Source: Diphasiastrum complanatum
Lineage: Eukaryota > Streptophyta > Lycopodiopsida > Lycopodiales > Lycopodiaceae
Assembly: GCA_029204225.1 (NCBI GenBank)
Contig: CM055108.1
Location: 9,483,849-9,547,848, forward strand
Direction: 5' to 3'
Length of the DNA: 64,000 nt
Under the pieces are notes generated by a model. The model was not told where the DNA came from and did not search any database. It saw only the letters and a program-made list of their open reading frames with translations. Both the position numbers and the translations under genes were made by a program. Shown here piece after piece: positions 31,301 to 41,161 of the stretch (its first letter is position 1; each line of letters starts with the position of its first letter).

Positions 31301-32616
31301 AAGGGAACATTGCTCAAGAGGAAGAAGATGAGGATGGATTCAACACATCCTTAATGGTTGCATCTACACCAACTTCAAGTCAAGACACATGGTGGATAGA
31401 TAGTGGGGCTAGTTCCCACATGTCTTTAAACAAGCATTATTTTTCTACTCTTCTCTCTTGTAATGACCCTAAGAAGTCAATATACACTGCTAGTGATCAA
31501 GAATGCAAGATAGATGGCATAAGATCTATTCCTCTTTGCTTAGGCACATCTAAAAGGATAGATCTAGATATTGTTTTGTATGTTCCTACCATTTCAAGAA
31601 ACTTGCTTAGTGTAGGACAATTAATGGACAATGGACTAGACGTACATTTCAAGAATGGAGTTTGGTCCATCTTGAAAAATGATAAGTGCATAGCTAGTGG
31701 AATTAAGCAAGGTAGAATTTTCAAGTTGGATGCTAATGTTGCAAATGAAAGTGTGAACTTGGCTAGGGAGGAGCTATCTCAAGTGCAGCTTTGGCATAAG
31801 AGATTAGGCCATCCTAATCTTCAATCTATGGAGTCAATGGCAAGCAACGAACTAGCTCTCGACCTACCAAGAGCTTTCAAGAAGTGTGGAAAGATGTGTG
31901 AGGCATGTGGCCTTGCAAAGTCACACAAATCTTCTTACAAGGGATCTTCATCGAGATCTCCCTCTCCCTTGGATTGCATACATTCTGATGTACATAGTTT
32001 TTCACATGCAAGTAATGGAGATGCCTTGATGTATGTAACTTTTATAGATGATTGTACTAGATTCACATGGATTGAGTTACTATCAAAGAAAAATATTGTT
32101 TATGAAGATTTCATTAAGTTCAAGTCTCTAGTTGAGAAAAAACTTAGTACTTCCATCAAAGCACTGAGATGTGATAATGGAGGATAGTACGCCTCCAATA
32201 AAATGAAAAACTTTTGTGAGATCAATGGCATTAAAATGCAATACACTTGTTCCTACACCCCCCAACAAAATGGGGTGGCCGAGAGGAAAAATAGGAGTCT
32301 ATGTGAATGTGCAAAATCTTTAAGACTTGATGCATCAATTCCCATCTCATTTTGGGGAGAAGCTATAACATGTGCTAATCACTTGTGTAATATACTTCCT
32401 AGTAGTGCTATTGATGGGATCTCACCTTATCAAGCCTTGTTTGGTAAGAAACCCTATGTAAAAGACTTTAAGGTCTTTGGATGTATTTGTTATGTTCACA
32501 TCCCTTTGGAGACAAGAAGGAAGGAAGATGCTACCTCCTTCAAAGGGATTTTTGTTGGCTATGGAGAAAATAGCAAGGGCTATAGGATATATGATCCTAT
32601 ATCTAAGAAAAAGTAA
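31301..32616 (+). pseudogene. Element C protease and integrase, one nonsense codon
   Basis: In one frame: acidic linker, protease active site WWIDSGASSHMS, LDIVLYVPTISRNLLSVGQL, HHCC finger (LWHKRLGHPN and CEACGLAKSH), and integrase core with CIHSDVHSFS, FIDDCTRFTW and LRCDNGG. There a TAG at 32185-32187 replaces the Glu codon of the usual DNGGEY. The frame then resumes with QQNGVAERKNRSLCECAKSL and the C-terminal domain (VFGCICYVHIPLETRRKED, then FVGYGENSKGYRIYDP). Apart from the stop the integrase would be complete. Confidence 0.82.
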
Positions 32617-32801
32617 GCAAGGATGTACTTTTTGATGAGTCACAATTTGCTAAAAGCTTGTCTAATGGATCTAACCCATTGTGCATTGAAGATCTTGACA
32701 AACCCCAGGAGGATCTTGACAAACCCGAGGATGGAGACAAGGATCCTAGTCAAAGGGGGCCGAGAAGATCATCAAGAAGCAAGGTCGAGGCCTCAAGGAT
32801 C

Positions 32802-33600
32802 TTAGCTCCACTATTGCTAATTGTAGTAATTCCATATCTGAATATACAATTTGAAAAGGATTTGTAGATCTAGATGTAGATCTAGTATAAGGTATTCTAT
32901 GTGACTTTGACAAAGCACAAGACTCACAAACATGTATACCTTTCCTTGAAGATATCCTCCTTTGTCCTATCATCAAGAGATATATTGACATAGCAAGTAC
33001 ATCCAAATGCTTTAAGAAAGTTGACACTCGGCCTCCTCTTGAATAGCATCTCAAAAGGTGTTCTTCAATCCAATATAGCACTCAACCACCTATTGCATAG
33101 AAAGTTAGCACACAACAAAGCTTGATCCCAAAATGGTTTTGGAAAATTAGCACCTAACCTCATGGCTTTGGCACTTTTGCATAAAGTCCTATTCTTCCTC
33201 TCGACCACTCCATTTTGTTGTGGTGTCCTTGGAGTTGTGTACTCCCTCCTGATCCCATGCTAATCACAGAAAGCCTTGAACTTGGTAAATATGTACTCTC
33301 CACCATTGTCACTCCTCAAGCACTTGATCCTTGTGGAAAATTGGTTCTCCCTTGCATTCTTGAACTTCACAAAGACATCATACACTTAATCTTTGCTCTT
33401 TAGTAGATAGATCCAACAAAATCTAATAAAATCACCAATGAAAGCTACACACATCTTAGCTCCACAATTGCTAATTGTAGTAATTCCATGAATATCCGAA
33501 TATACGATTTGAAAAGGATTTGTAGATCTAGATGTAGATCTAGTATAAGGTATTCTATGTGAATTTGACAAAGCACAAGACTCACAAACATGATTGATGC
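32802..33600 (-). repeat. Internal duplication of about 135 bp in element D
   Basis: 32802-32935 and about 33455-33590 share TTAGCTCCAC-ATTGCTAATTG through CACAAGACTCACAAACATG with few differences. The left copy sits beyond the integrase C-terminal remnant and is therefore out of order. Confidence 0.8.
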
Positions 33601-33679
33601 TACTTAAGGATCTTGGAAGACCAATCACAACTTGCTTCTTAGCCATTACCTCCAATGACTTGAAGTTGAGGTGCCCCAT
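33386..33679 (-). pseudogene. Element D GAG-pre-integrase and start of integrase core
   Basis: It encodes MGHLNFKSLEVMAKKQVVIG, the finger CESCALSNSHRIPY, IVYSDIHGITTISNCGAKMC and FIGDFIRFCWIYLLKSKD. Further left, other frames give the rest of the core: CLRSDNGGEYIFTKFKAF, then PQQNGVVERKNRTLCKSAK. Several frame changes show decay. Confidence 0.75.
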
Positions 33680-33810
33680 CCTTTTATGCCAACCTCTTGA
33701 ATAGGTATTTGCTCACCTGTTGTGCCAATCCTTTTGATTGCACACTCACCATCATTGGCCATTTGGATCACCTTTGTGTCATCTCCATATGCCAACAAAG
33801 AAGTGAAGTA

Positions 33811-34748
33811 CTATTTGTGAAAAGTCATGTGTGAGCTTGCACTACTATCAATCCACCATGGACCTAGATCTCCATCATTATCAAGCATACATGAAGACAT
33901 CACAAAAGCATCATCATTTGAGTTTTGAACATCCAAACCATCTTCATCATGAGTGAGATTACCTTTCTTGTCTCCTTGATCTCTCTTATTCTTGTAGCAC
34001 TCACTTGCAAAGTGCTTTGATGCCACAATAGAAGCACTTTAGCTTTGACCTATCTTTCTTTTTCCATTTGAAGAAGCCTCCCCTTGATCTTGACCTTTAG
34101 ACCACTTACTTTTGCTTTTGCCCTTGATGAACATATCCTCCTCTCCAACTTGAGACGTAGATCCACCACTTGCATGAAGCCTATATTCTTCATTGATCCA
34201 GATCTCTTGAAGATCCATCAAACTTGGCAAAGTTCTTTGAATGGCAAGACCTTGTACAATGTTAGCATGAGCATCCAACAAACCATTAAGAATAACTTGA
34301 ACAAGCTCTCCTTCCTTAATGCTCTCATCAATGCAAGCTAACTCATCATTCAAAGCCTTCACTCTCAAAACAAAATATTTGGACTCTCTTCATTCTTTTG
34401 AAAACTTTGAAAGATTTGTCTCCTTAGAGTCAACACTCTAGAAGTAGAATCGGATTCATAAAGCTTCTTCAACGAATCCCAAGCATCCTTTGATGAAGTA
34501 CTCTTACCAACTTTCTTGAGAAGTTCATTGGTAACATTCATCTTTATCACATTGTGTAGAGCTCTTTTAGCTCTCTTGTCATACCTCAATTGTTCTTGTT
34601 GTCTTACTGGACTCTCCTCCAAACCTACAACAATATCCAAAACATCATTCACCTCAAGAAGTGATCCCATCCTCACTTTCCACAATGAATAGTTGATTGA
34701 GGTAAGCCTATCATTGCCTTCCAACATGTATCCACTTGATGTAGTCAT
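33811..34748 (-). pseudogene. Element D gag and protease, frameshifted
   Basis: Gag starts at ATG 34748 (MTTSSGYMLEGNDRLTSINY). The first frame runs to about 34365 with WKVRMGSLLEVNDVLDIVVG and ALHNVIKMNVTNELLKKVGK. It continues in another frame from 34368 (VKALNDELACIDESIKEGEL) to 34039. The knuckle is partly lost (HFASECYKNK remains), and the protease site reads WWIDSSASSHMT, with S replacing the catalytic-loop glycine. Confidence 0.75.
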
Positions 34749-35334
34749 GTTGCAAGGACTCAATCCTTCTCTTTCAACCTGTTACAATGCACAAACCACT
34801 CTTTTGAACTACAAAAAATGTTTCTAAAAAGAAATCACAAAGATATGGAACCTCTCAATTCTCTTCTACCACTTATATCTAGCAAATCAACACATAGAAT
34901 GTAGAAATCTTGATCAACCTATTATCTATCCTCAATCTAATGACTCTTGACACTTCCTAAGATTGAAACACACTCTAATGAAGTTCAGTAACCTCACAAA
35001 ATAGAGATCCAATCAAAATTAGGGCTTTGACAAAATCACAAAAATTTAATATTTCAAATTCTACATGCAATTGCTACAAACTTGATATAGAATCTTGTAG
35101 CCTCAAGTGAGACCTTCATAATGCATCAAAAATAGGCTATTTTCAGTAAGTATGGTGTGAAATCAAAATTTGTCAACTTCATTGATCTACAATGAATTTG
35201 ATCAACAAAAGATCCAATCTACATATGCAAGAAACCTGAATTTTGAGTAGAAGTCAATCTAGCATGCTCTAGCATTGATATCTTCTCCAAATCCTTGATA
35301 GATGTGCTTGATCCTTTCAAAACCTACAACACAA

Positions 35335-35346
35335 GCTCTGATACCA
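35335..35346 (-). other. Element D primer-binding site
   Basis: On the minus strand this reads TGGTATCAGAGC, directly inside the LTR end at 35347. Confidence 0.8.
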
Positions 35347-35999
35347 TGTGAAAAATTTGGGATCAATTAAGATCCAAATCCATAATCTGATCTTTGGTTA
35401 GAAATAGATCAACTCTAGCAATGTTGCCAATGTAGAAAATCCAACAACTACTCTATGAAAGAGATGCAAACTCAATAAGAACCTGATCAAACATCAAACA
35501 TAAGATATGATGAAGTTTATGTCCGTACAAAAATATTAATCTACTTTATTTCACACGTGTGGATCCGAAAATAGCATAAAATAAACATTGTACACACAAG
35601 GTTGCAAGATATCACAAATACAGTGCACCAATGGATAGATGAACCCAAGAGAACTCATGTATAAGCATGAAGTGAGATAAGAGAGAGAGAATGTGTCTCA
35701 TCCCATGAGTGTACAACTATATATAGTAGATCCATGACTCATTAATGAGTTTGGTTTCCCTCCATAACAAAAAGCCTAGCATTAATGTGGACTAGATTCA
35801 AATATCTCCACATTCAAATTGAATCTTCTAAAACTCGTGTACTACACTTTCCCAAACTTTCAAAAAGTGTTTATTCAAATGTGGTTAGACTAATATAACT
35901 TTGAAAAGTCAAACTCTAAGTCTAATATGAATATTGGCCTCAATTGCCAAATATACAAATATGACCAAAATAGCACAACTAGGTGAAATTTCTCACACA
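35347..35999 (-). repeat. Element D 5' LTR
   Basis: 653 bp, on the plus strand TGTGAAAAATTT to AAATTTCTCACACA, with TG/CA ends. The palindrome CACACGTGTG is at 35552-35561 and TATATATAG-like sequence is near 35712. Confidence 0.75.
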
Positions 36000-36300
36000 G
36001 GGAACTCATTCATTAACTGGAGGACCCAATTTGAAATTGAATTTTGGTGGGAACCCCTTGTTTATTCACTAACTTGACTTTTAGGCCCTGAGACATTAGA
36101 AGTCCCGCAAAAAGGCCTAAAGTCCTTTTATTAACTTTTTAATTAATCAAATCTCTATGTGATCATCGGGTTGGACTTACACATGCAAGGTGCCAAATCC
36201 CTCTCACTTACTAACTAGGTTTAGGGTTGCCTTGGGATCCGCAAACCCTCCAACAGTATACCCCACCAAAATTGGTGGCAGTCCCATGACACCTCGTGAG
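36000..36300. other. No gene seen
   Basis: Mixed DNA next to element D's LTR, without a recognisable frame or motif. Confidence 0.4.
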
Positions 36301-37330
36301 ATTATTCACTTGGGGCTCTGGTTGGCCTCTCTTTGCACCTTTATCACGTGATATTGAACTTTCTCCATGAATTTCAAGTGCTCCATATTGAAATCAGACT
36401 CGTGTGGTAGAAATCACTTATTCATGTTGGCAATTCATTTTGACGTAGTCCATGCTAAAACTATGGACTCCCATGATCCTCCCAGCATCGCAGCTCGATA
36501 GTATAGTCTGGCTACTAACAATTGATCTTGCACCTTGTCGGACGTTATTGAGATATCTGGATCTAATGCCAACTTCGGTAGGCAATCATCCCATCTTGTA
36601 GAAATGGATGCCAACTTAGACAAGTCATTTGCGAACAGAGCAAGCTTCCTAACAGTTGGATTTGGTATAGATGTATACTTGTACGCATATGCCTGAAGAG
36701 CTTTGTTGAAATCAACTGAAATTGTCCAACTAAAGTCCTGATGGATTATGGGCCAATTTGGGGTACGGATGTTGATTTGGTCCATTTGGACACCCAAATC
36801 CTTTTACTTATTGTGTCATGGCATTGGGACATAGTATTGATCGACTCACAATTGGCGAGGACTTGCAACATATCTCCTGATTGAGTATGGAGCTTTCTCA
36901 AATACTATCGTACGCCATTGCGGTTGCTCACCCAATGTGGGTAGTTTATCCAATTCTTTGTCTGCCTCTATCTCTGATGTCTTATTAATACCCATCCACC
37001 CTCGAGGACTTATGTGGATATTGTTGTAGAAATGCCTAGATCTAGTCCTCGATGGTGATCGGCTTTTGAAATAATGGCCCGACCCATGAGGTAGTGGACC
37101 TTTGTCCGTGGCCTAGGTTTCAGTAACTTCTTCTGTATCTTCTTGATGTGCTCCTTGATCCAATCCTATATCAAATTATCCCTGATCGTGTTGCTGAGGT
37201 GAGAACTGAGGCATCACTGGAACTGGAATCTAAGGGTTCGATTCTAGGACCTGAGCGGCTATCTCATAATCTTTGATTATCGCCTTATCCAACTCAGTCA
37301 ATGTTGTTCGTTTGAACTTATTGAATCAGA
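36300..37330 (-). other. Unidentified coding-like segment
   Basis: The best minus-strand frame (36797-36435) encodes NWPIIHQDFSWTISVDFNKA, then ALQAYAYKYTSIPNPTVRKL and LSKLASISTRWDDCLPKLAL. Upstream (about 37090-36870) other frames give RSPSRTRSRHFYNNIHISPR and LDKLPTLGEQPQWRTIVFEK. It looks like decayed protein sequence interrupted by stops. I do not recognise the family; a gag-like or viral structural protein is possible but unsupported. It lies between element D and a copia integrase scrap on the same strand. Confidence 0.3.
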
Positions 37331-37334
37331 ACTT

Positions 37335-38630
37335 GTGTTTGCAGGTATGTGTCTTGTTCAAGGGTGGTTGCATTCAATTCACCTTGAAGTCATTCTCGAT
37401 CAAGCACTGCCATGTCCAGTTGCCCTTGAAGCAGTACTGCTCCTGAACAGCTTGGTCTATTTGATCTTGCACAGTTGTCAGGTCTTGGAGCCTTCGAATA
37501 GGCCATCATGCATCTGGCTGCTTCCATCAGGGCCCTATTCTTTCGTTGTATGTTGCAGTTCTTCTGTGAATGATGCCACGATCATTGCAGAAGTCAGTGA
37601 AGCGATTCGAGATGTATTTGCCACCTCGATCTATCCTGATCTGCTTCACTTTGCTACCTGTACATCTCTCAGTCCAATTCACATATTCTGTGAATGTATC
37701 AAGTGCTTCAGATTTATTCTGAATAAAATACACTCTGGCAAATTTGCTATAATCATCAATGAAGGTTATATAATAATTTGAACTTCCTATTGAGATCATG
37801 TTGAATGGTCCGCAGATGTCAAAGTGCACTAGCTCCAGAATCTTTGTCGTTCTGTAGGAGTCTTTAATGAATGGTGTGCGTGACATCTTGTCTTTCAAAC
37901 ATGCATCACAGGTGGTCGAATTGGTTGCATTCGAGATGCTGACCCCTATTATCGCTCCATGATGGCTTGCCTGGTAAAGTGTGATTGAGCTCATGTGGCA
38001 GTCTTCTATGCCACAGAGTGTCTGGCGAGTCGTCATGACTCTGATGCACCTGATCTGTAGGTAGGCATACCTTCAGATGATATAGGTTCCCCTTCTTTCT
38101 GCCTTGAGCGATGAGAGTACTAGTATTGGCATCAATCACGTTGCATGCTTCGTCAAAAAACGTCACACACATCCCTCCTTGCTACAAAGAGCAAGTCTTG
38201 TTGCAGAGTAGGCACGAACAGAATGTCTTCCAGTCGTCTGTCTCTGCCATTTGTGTTGAGCCATAGTGAACCAATACCATTCACTTGATGTCTAGATCCA
38301 TCTCCAAGAACTATGAATCTTGAAGGATCTACACTTATGAAATCAGGCATGATTCGTCTTGATGTCATGAAGTGTGAGGTGGCTCCTGAATCTAGGATCA
38401 CCTCATGTGTGTCAGATGTTGATTCTGCACACAGTCTTCACAGATATAGGCGGTTGAGCAATTTTTGTTCGTTCTTTCTTCACCCATTTTTAAGCTCTCG
38501 GGCTCCTCGACATAGGATGAACTATTGATGTTCTCTTGTCTGTTCTGTGCTGACTTATTTCTCGGGTTCTGGCGGCAATCCATATCACAAAGATAAAAGT
38601 GAATGCTCATGTTGCCATGCTCAGCCATGT
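37335..38630 (-). mobile_element. Ty1/copia protease-integrase fragment (different lineage)
   Basis: From right to left: a Cys-poor knuckle remnant, protease MILDSGATSHFMTSRRIMPD, LEDILFVPTLQQDLLFVARR, GAG-pre-integrase with LWHRRLPHELNHTL, CDACLKDKMSRTPF, and integrase core LVHFDICGPFNMISIGSSNY, FIDDYSKFARVYF and QIRIDRGGKYISNRFTDF. The second aspartate sits in IDRGGKY, altered from SDNGGE. The end at about 37530 (IIHRRTATYNERIGP) lies just before the catalytic Glu, and beyond it only decayed sequence remains. Frames overlap with shifts near 38160 and 38400. It is more Tork-like than elements B-E, by motif feel only. Confidence 0.75.
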
Positions 38631-38639
38631 CGATTCACA

Positions 38640-39136
38640 TGCAAATAAAGTGAAATTTTATGTTGAATTTTTTTTTAAACTCCATTGACCAACCTTACCA
38701 CATAGTATTGACTTTGCAAGGCAAGGCCAAAATCTATCTATATTTATTCCACCATTTCCAAATGGTGGACAAACTTGAACTATTTGATTATATGGTTTCT
38801 CTTGTCCCTCACTCCGCCATTTCCTAAATCTATTGCCAATGCATGGTCATATGCTCAATATACCACCATTGCTTATTGTATATTAGTGTACTTTTATAAA
38901 AAAAAACAAACATGCACATCAACTCTTTTAATGGTTGGAAAATTTGACATATGGTGATAAAAGAATGGAATAAAAACATATGGTGGTACAAGAATGGAAG
39001 ACATTTGTTGTGTGAATTTCATGACTAGATGTATAATTTTGCACGCACTTGACAACATTCTTGTGCATTCTATTTTATACATCAGATAAGTATTTGATAA
39101 AACTAATTGTTTATTTCCACAAAGAATGGTTGAAAG
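38640..39136. other. Gene-free stretch
   Basis: AT-rich DNA with short chance ORFs only. Confidence 0.4.
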
Positions 39137-39302
39137 TCTCCTTTACCCATCTCAAGTTCTCAAGTATGATTCTCCTTATGGACCTACAAGATTAAAAATA
39201 AGTACTTTTTTATTGTCCATCTCCTTTACCCATCTCAAGTTCTCAAGTATGATTCTCCTTATGGACCTACAAGATTAAAAATAAGTACTTTTTTATTGTC
39301 CA
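39137..39302. repeat. Perfect tandem duplication, 83-bp unit
   Basis: Units 39137-39219 and 39220-39302 both start TCTCCTTTACCCATCTCAAG and look identical. A diverged third copy follows to about 39390 (ATCTCATTTACCCACTTCAA). Confidence 0.9.
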
Positions 39303-40633
39303 CAAATAATGGTTGAGATCATCTCATTTACCCACTTCAAGTTTTTACGTTTGATTTAATCCATGGACTTACAAGATAAAGAATAACTCAATGTTCAATG
39401 TTCATGTAGTAGATAATGGCCGGCCATTGGGAGAGGCAATTTCCCTAAAATGACTCGACAAAAATATTTATCAACCAATGGCGATTAGCTAAAGTATTGA
39501 GTTAGTGCACGAATTCCCATCGGCAATAATGGAGTAAATATTGCCAAAGTAGTCATAAATATTCGAGAGAATTGCTCATAGAAGATTACATAAAATAAAA
39601 ATGAGTGGTCCATAGTGCAATATGATGGACAAAGTTTCAAGCACTTACCAATTCTTGTTCTTAGTCTTAATTATACAAGAGAGAGAAAAGAAAATTAAAT
39701 TAAAACACTCAAAACTGAAAATGTATGGGTGGACGAGTTTTCTTTCCCTCCCCTTTGGATGTCAAGATCAACTCCAAAGTGAGTTCTAATCGTAGATACA
39801 TAAAAAATTCTTTTCTAAAACAATATGCATCTCAACCACCTTCAATGTATTGGGGAATGGTCTTTTTAGTAACCTTTGCACTAGTAAAACAGCCACAAAA
39901 TTATGGCGTGGTCACTTAGAAGATATTTCCCAAGCTTAAAGGATGGTTAAGGAGACCTCATTTTAGGGCTGAATTTATGCATTTTCATGAGTCACAATAT
40001 ATCTTTCAAATCTTTTTCAAAACTATTTTTATAAGCACAATGTGGAGCTTTTTTATGTCCTATAAATTTCACAACATGCCCAAAACAATATAGAAATGAG
40101 CAAGAAATCAAGATGAGGTCACTTTCAAGTTCATAAGTTCATAATGTGAGGTTCAATGTTTTTATGGGTTCCCATACTATGGCAAATGCATCCAAAAACA
40201 CATAATTTCCTGAGCAAATGCAACCTTGATTCAAGAACAATCCTCAGTTCATGAACAAAAAGGAATCTTGGGAGCAAATCCTTTACTAGATTGTGAAAAC
40301 CAACAAAACAATGGCATTCTTAGCTGCAGACAAAATTTAAGTGCCAGTTCTATAAGAGGCTGCAAGGATCCTGGTCACTTCAGGTTGGTGGGTTGGACTC
40401 TATTAGCAAGTTTTCGAGCCTGTTCAGAAGCCACGATGTCTTTAGCAGCTTTGCATAATATACGTGGGATTTTTCTATCCGTGAGGATCCTTATTAATTC
40501 TGATGCCTTCTTTGTCTTTTGCTTTCAGGAAAAGGGCCTTGATCCTCTATTGCTTGACATTGTATGATCGATCGTTTTCTGAGAATCAAGTACCGGTTGT
40601 GAAGAAAGTGGGGTGATGTTGAACTTTAGTGCC
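39303..40633. other. Region downstream of the kinesin gene
   Basis: No convincing gene. The part nearest 40634 should hold the kinesin 3' untranslated region. Other frames here are short. Confidence 0.45.
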
Positions 40634-41161
40634 TTAACTTTTGTATTTTGTCGAGTAGCCCTTTTGATTTTCATCTTTGCCAGCTTCGTGTGGAAAGTGC
40701 GATGCAAAGAAGCGGTGATCCATGTTGTCCAAGTTGAGTCTTTTCTTGCCACGACTACTGACTGTTGAAGACATGAATCTTGGCAAGGCATACACGTGCC
40801 TTCTGACCGTGTTTTCCCGTGGGAGCATGGTGTTTTTGAGTGGTTCAAGGTCTGCTGGATCTCCATTTCTATCTGACTTGTCTGGATCTTGCTCATGAAC
40901 GGAAACAGACTCTATTTTCTGTTTCAGGACTGTTTCAATTGCATGGATCTTATCACTCAGCCTACGACATTCGGCTTCATACGCTTTCATTTTACGTAGC
41001 ACACATGCTCTCGTGGCTGCCTTCTCCATTGCTGCAACCTGCATGGTCAAAGGAAAATTTGAGGTGTGAGGTTTATAACACGAAGAGAAGAAAAAACTTT
41101 TTCGACTTCGAGCCTTGGAACTTTGTAGTTGCTCTAAAACGGTTGTGCACTGAAACTTCAT
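40634..41161 (-). CDS. Kinesin-14 exon 9 (tail)
   Basis: The acceptor chosen is GTTGATGAG before ATGAAGTTTC (phase 0). It encodes [19 protein letters not shown], later [20 protein letters not shown], and ends YSTKYKS at 40634. A short extra intron ending at CATGCAG (about 41042) is possible but does not keep phase with a GT donor. Confidence 0.65.
   Translation of the reverse strand: MKFQCTTVLEQLQSSKARSRKSFFFSSCYKPHTSNFPLTMQVAAMEKAATRACVLRKMKAYEAECRRLSDKIHAIETVLKQKIESVSVHEQDPDKSDRNGDPADLEPLKNTMLPRENTVRRHVYALPRFMSSTVSSRGKKRLNLDNMDHRFFASHFPHEAGKDENQKGYSTKYKS

Larger units (their letters stand above)
29111..32800 (+). mobile_element. Element C: Ty1/copia with 5' LTR, gag, protease and integrase; 3' part lost
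   Basis: A 5' LTR (29111-29958), PBS, leader and coding region are present in order. Gag (30480 on) and protease-integrase are broken only by a few frameshifts and one stop. The coding similarity stops in the integrase-RT linker (QRGPRRSSRSKVEASRIL) at about 32800, where the sequence turns into minus-strand element D. RT, RNase H, PPT and 3' LTR are missing. Its left end lies directly against element E, which it seems to have truncated. Confidence 0.85.
32800..35999 (-). mobile_element. Element D: Ty1/copia, minus strand, 5' LTR to integrase
   Basis: From right to left: 5' LTR (35347-35999), PBS (35346-35335), leader, gag from ATG 34748, CCHC segment and protease (34026-33811), GAG-pre-integrase and integrase (33679 to about 32990). 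A repeated piece of GAG-pre-integrase (about 32935-32802) then abuts element C. RT, RNase H and 3' LTR are missing. Its orientation is opposite to element C, so the two meet tail to tail. Confidence 0.82.

Noticed and set aside
39137-39302. CRISPR-like array
   Set aside because: Adjacent repeats without spacers in a plant nuclear context.
39725-39919. 64-codon ORF starting MGGRVFFPSPLD
   Set aside because: No homology, no splice or promoter context, normal chance length for this DNA.
40525-40896. Minus-strand ORF of 123 codons overlapping the kinesin tail
   Set aside because: It is out of frame with the spliced kinesin; the kinesin frame explains the coding signal up to 40634.
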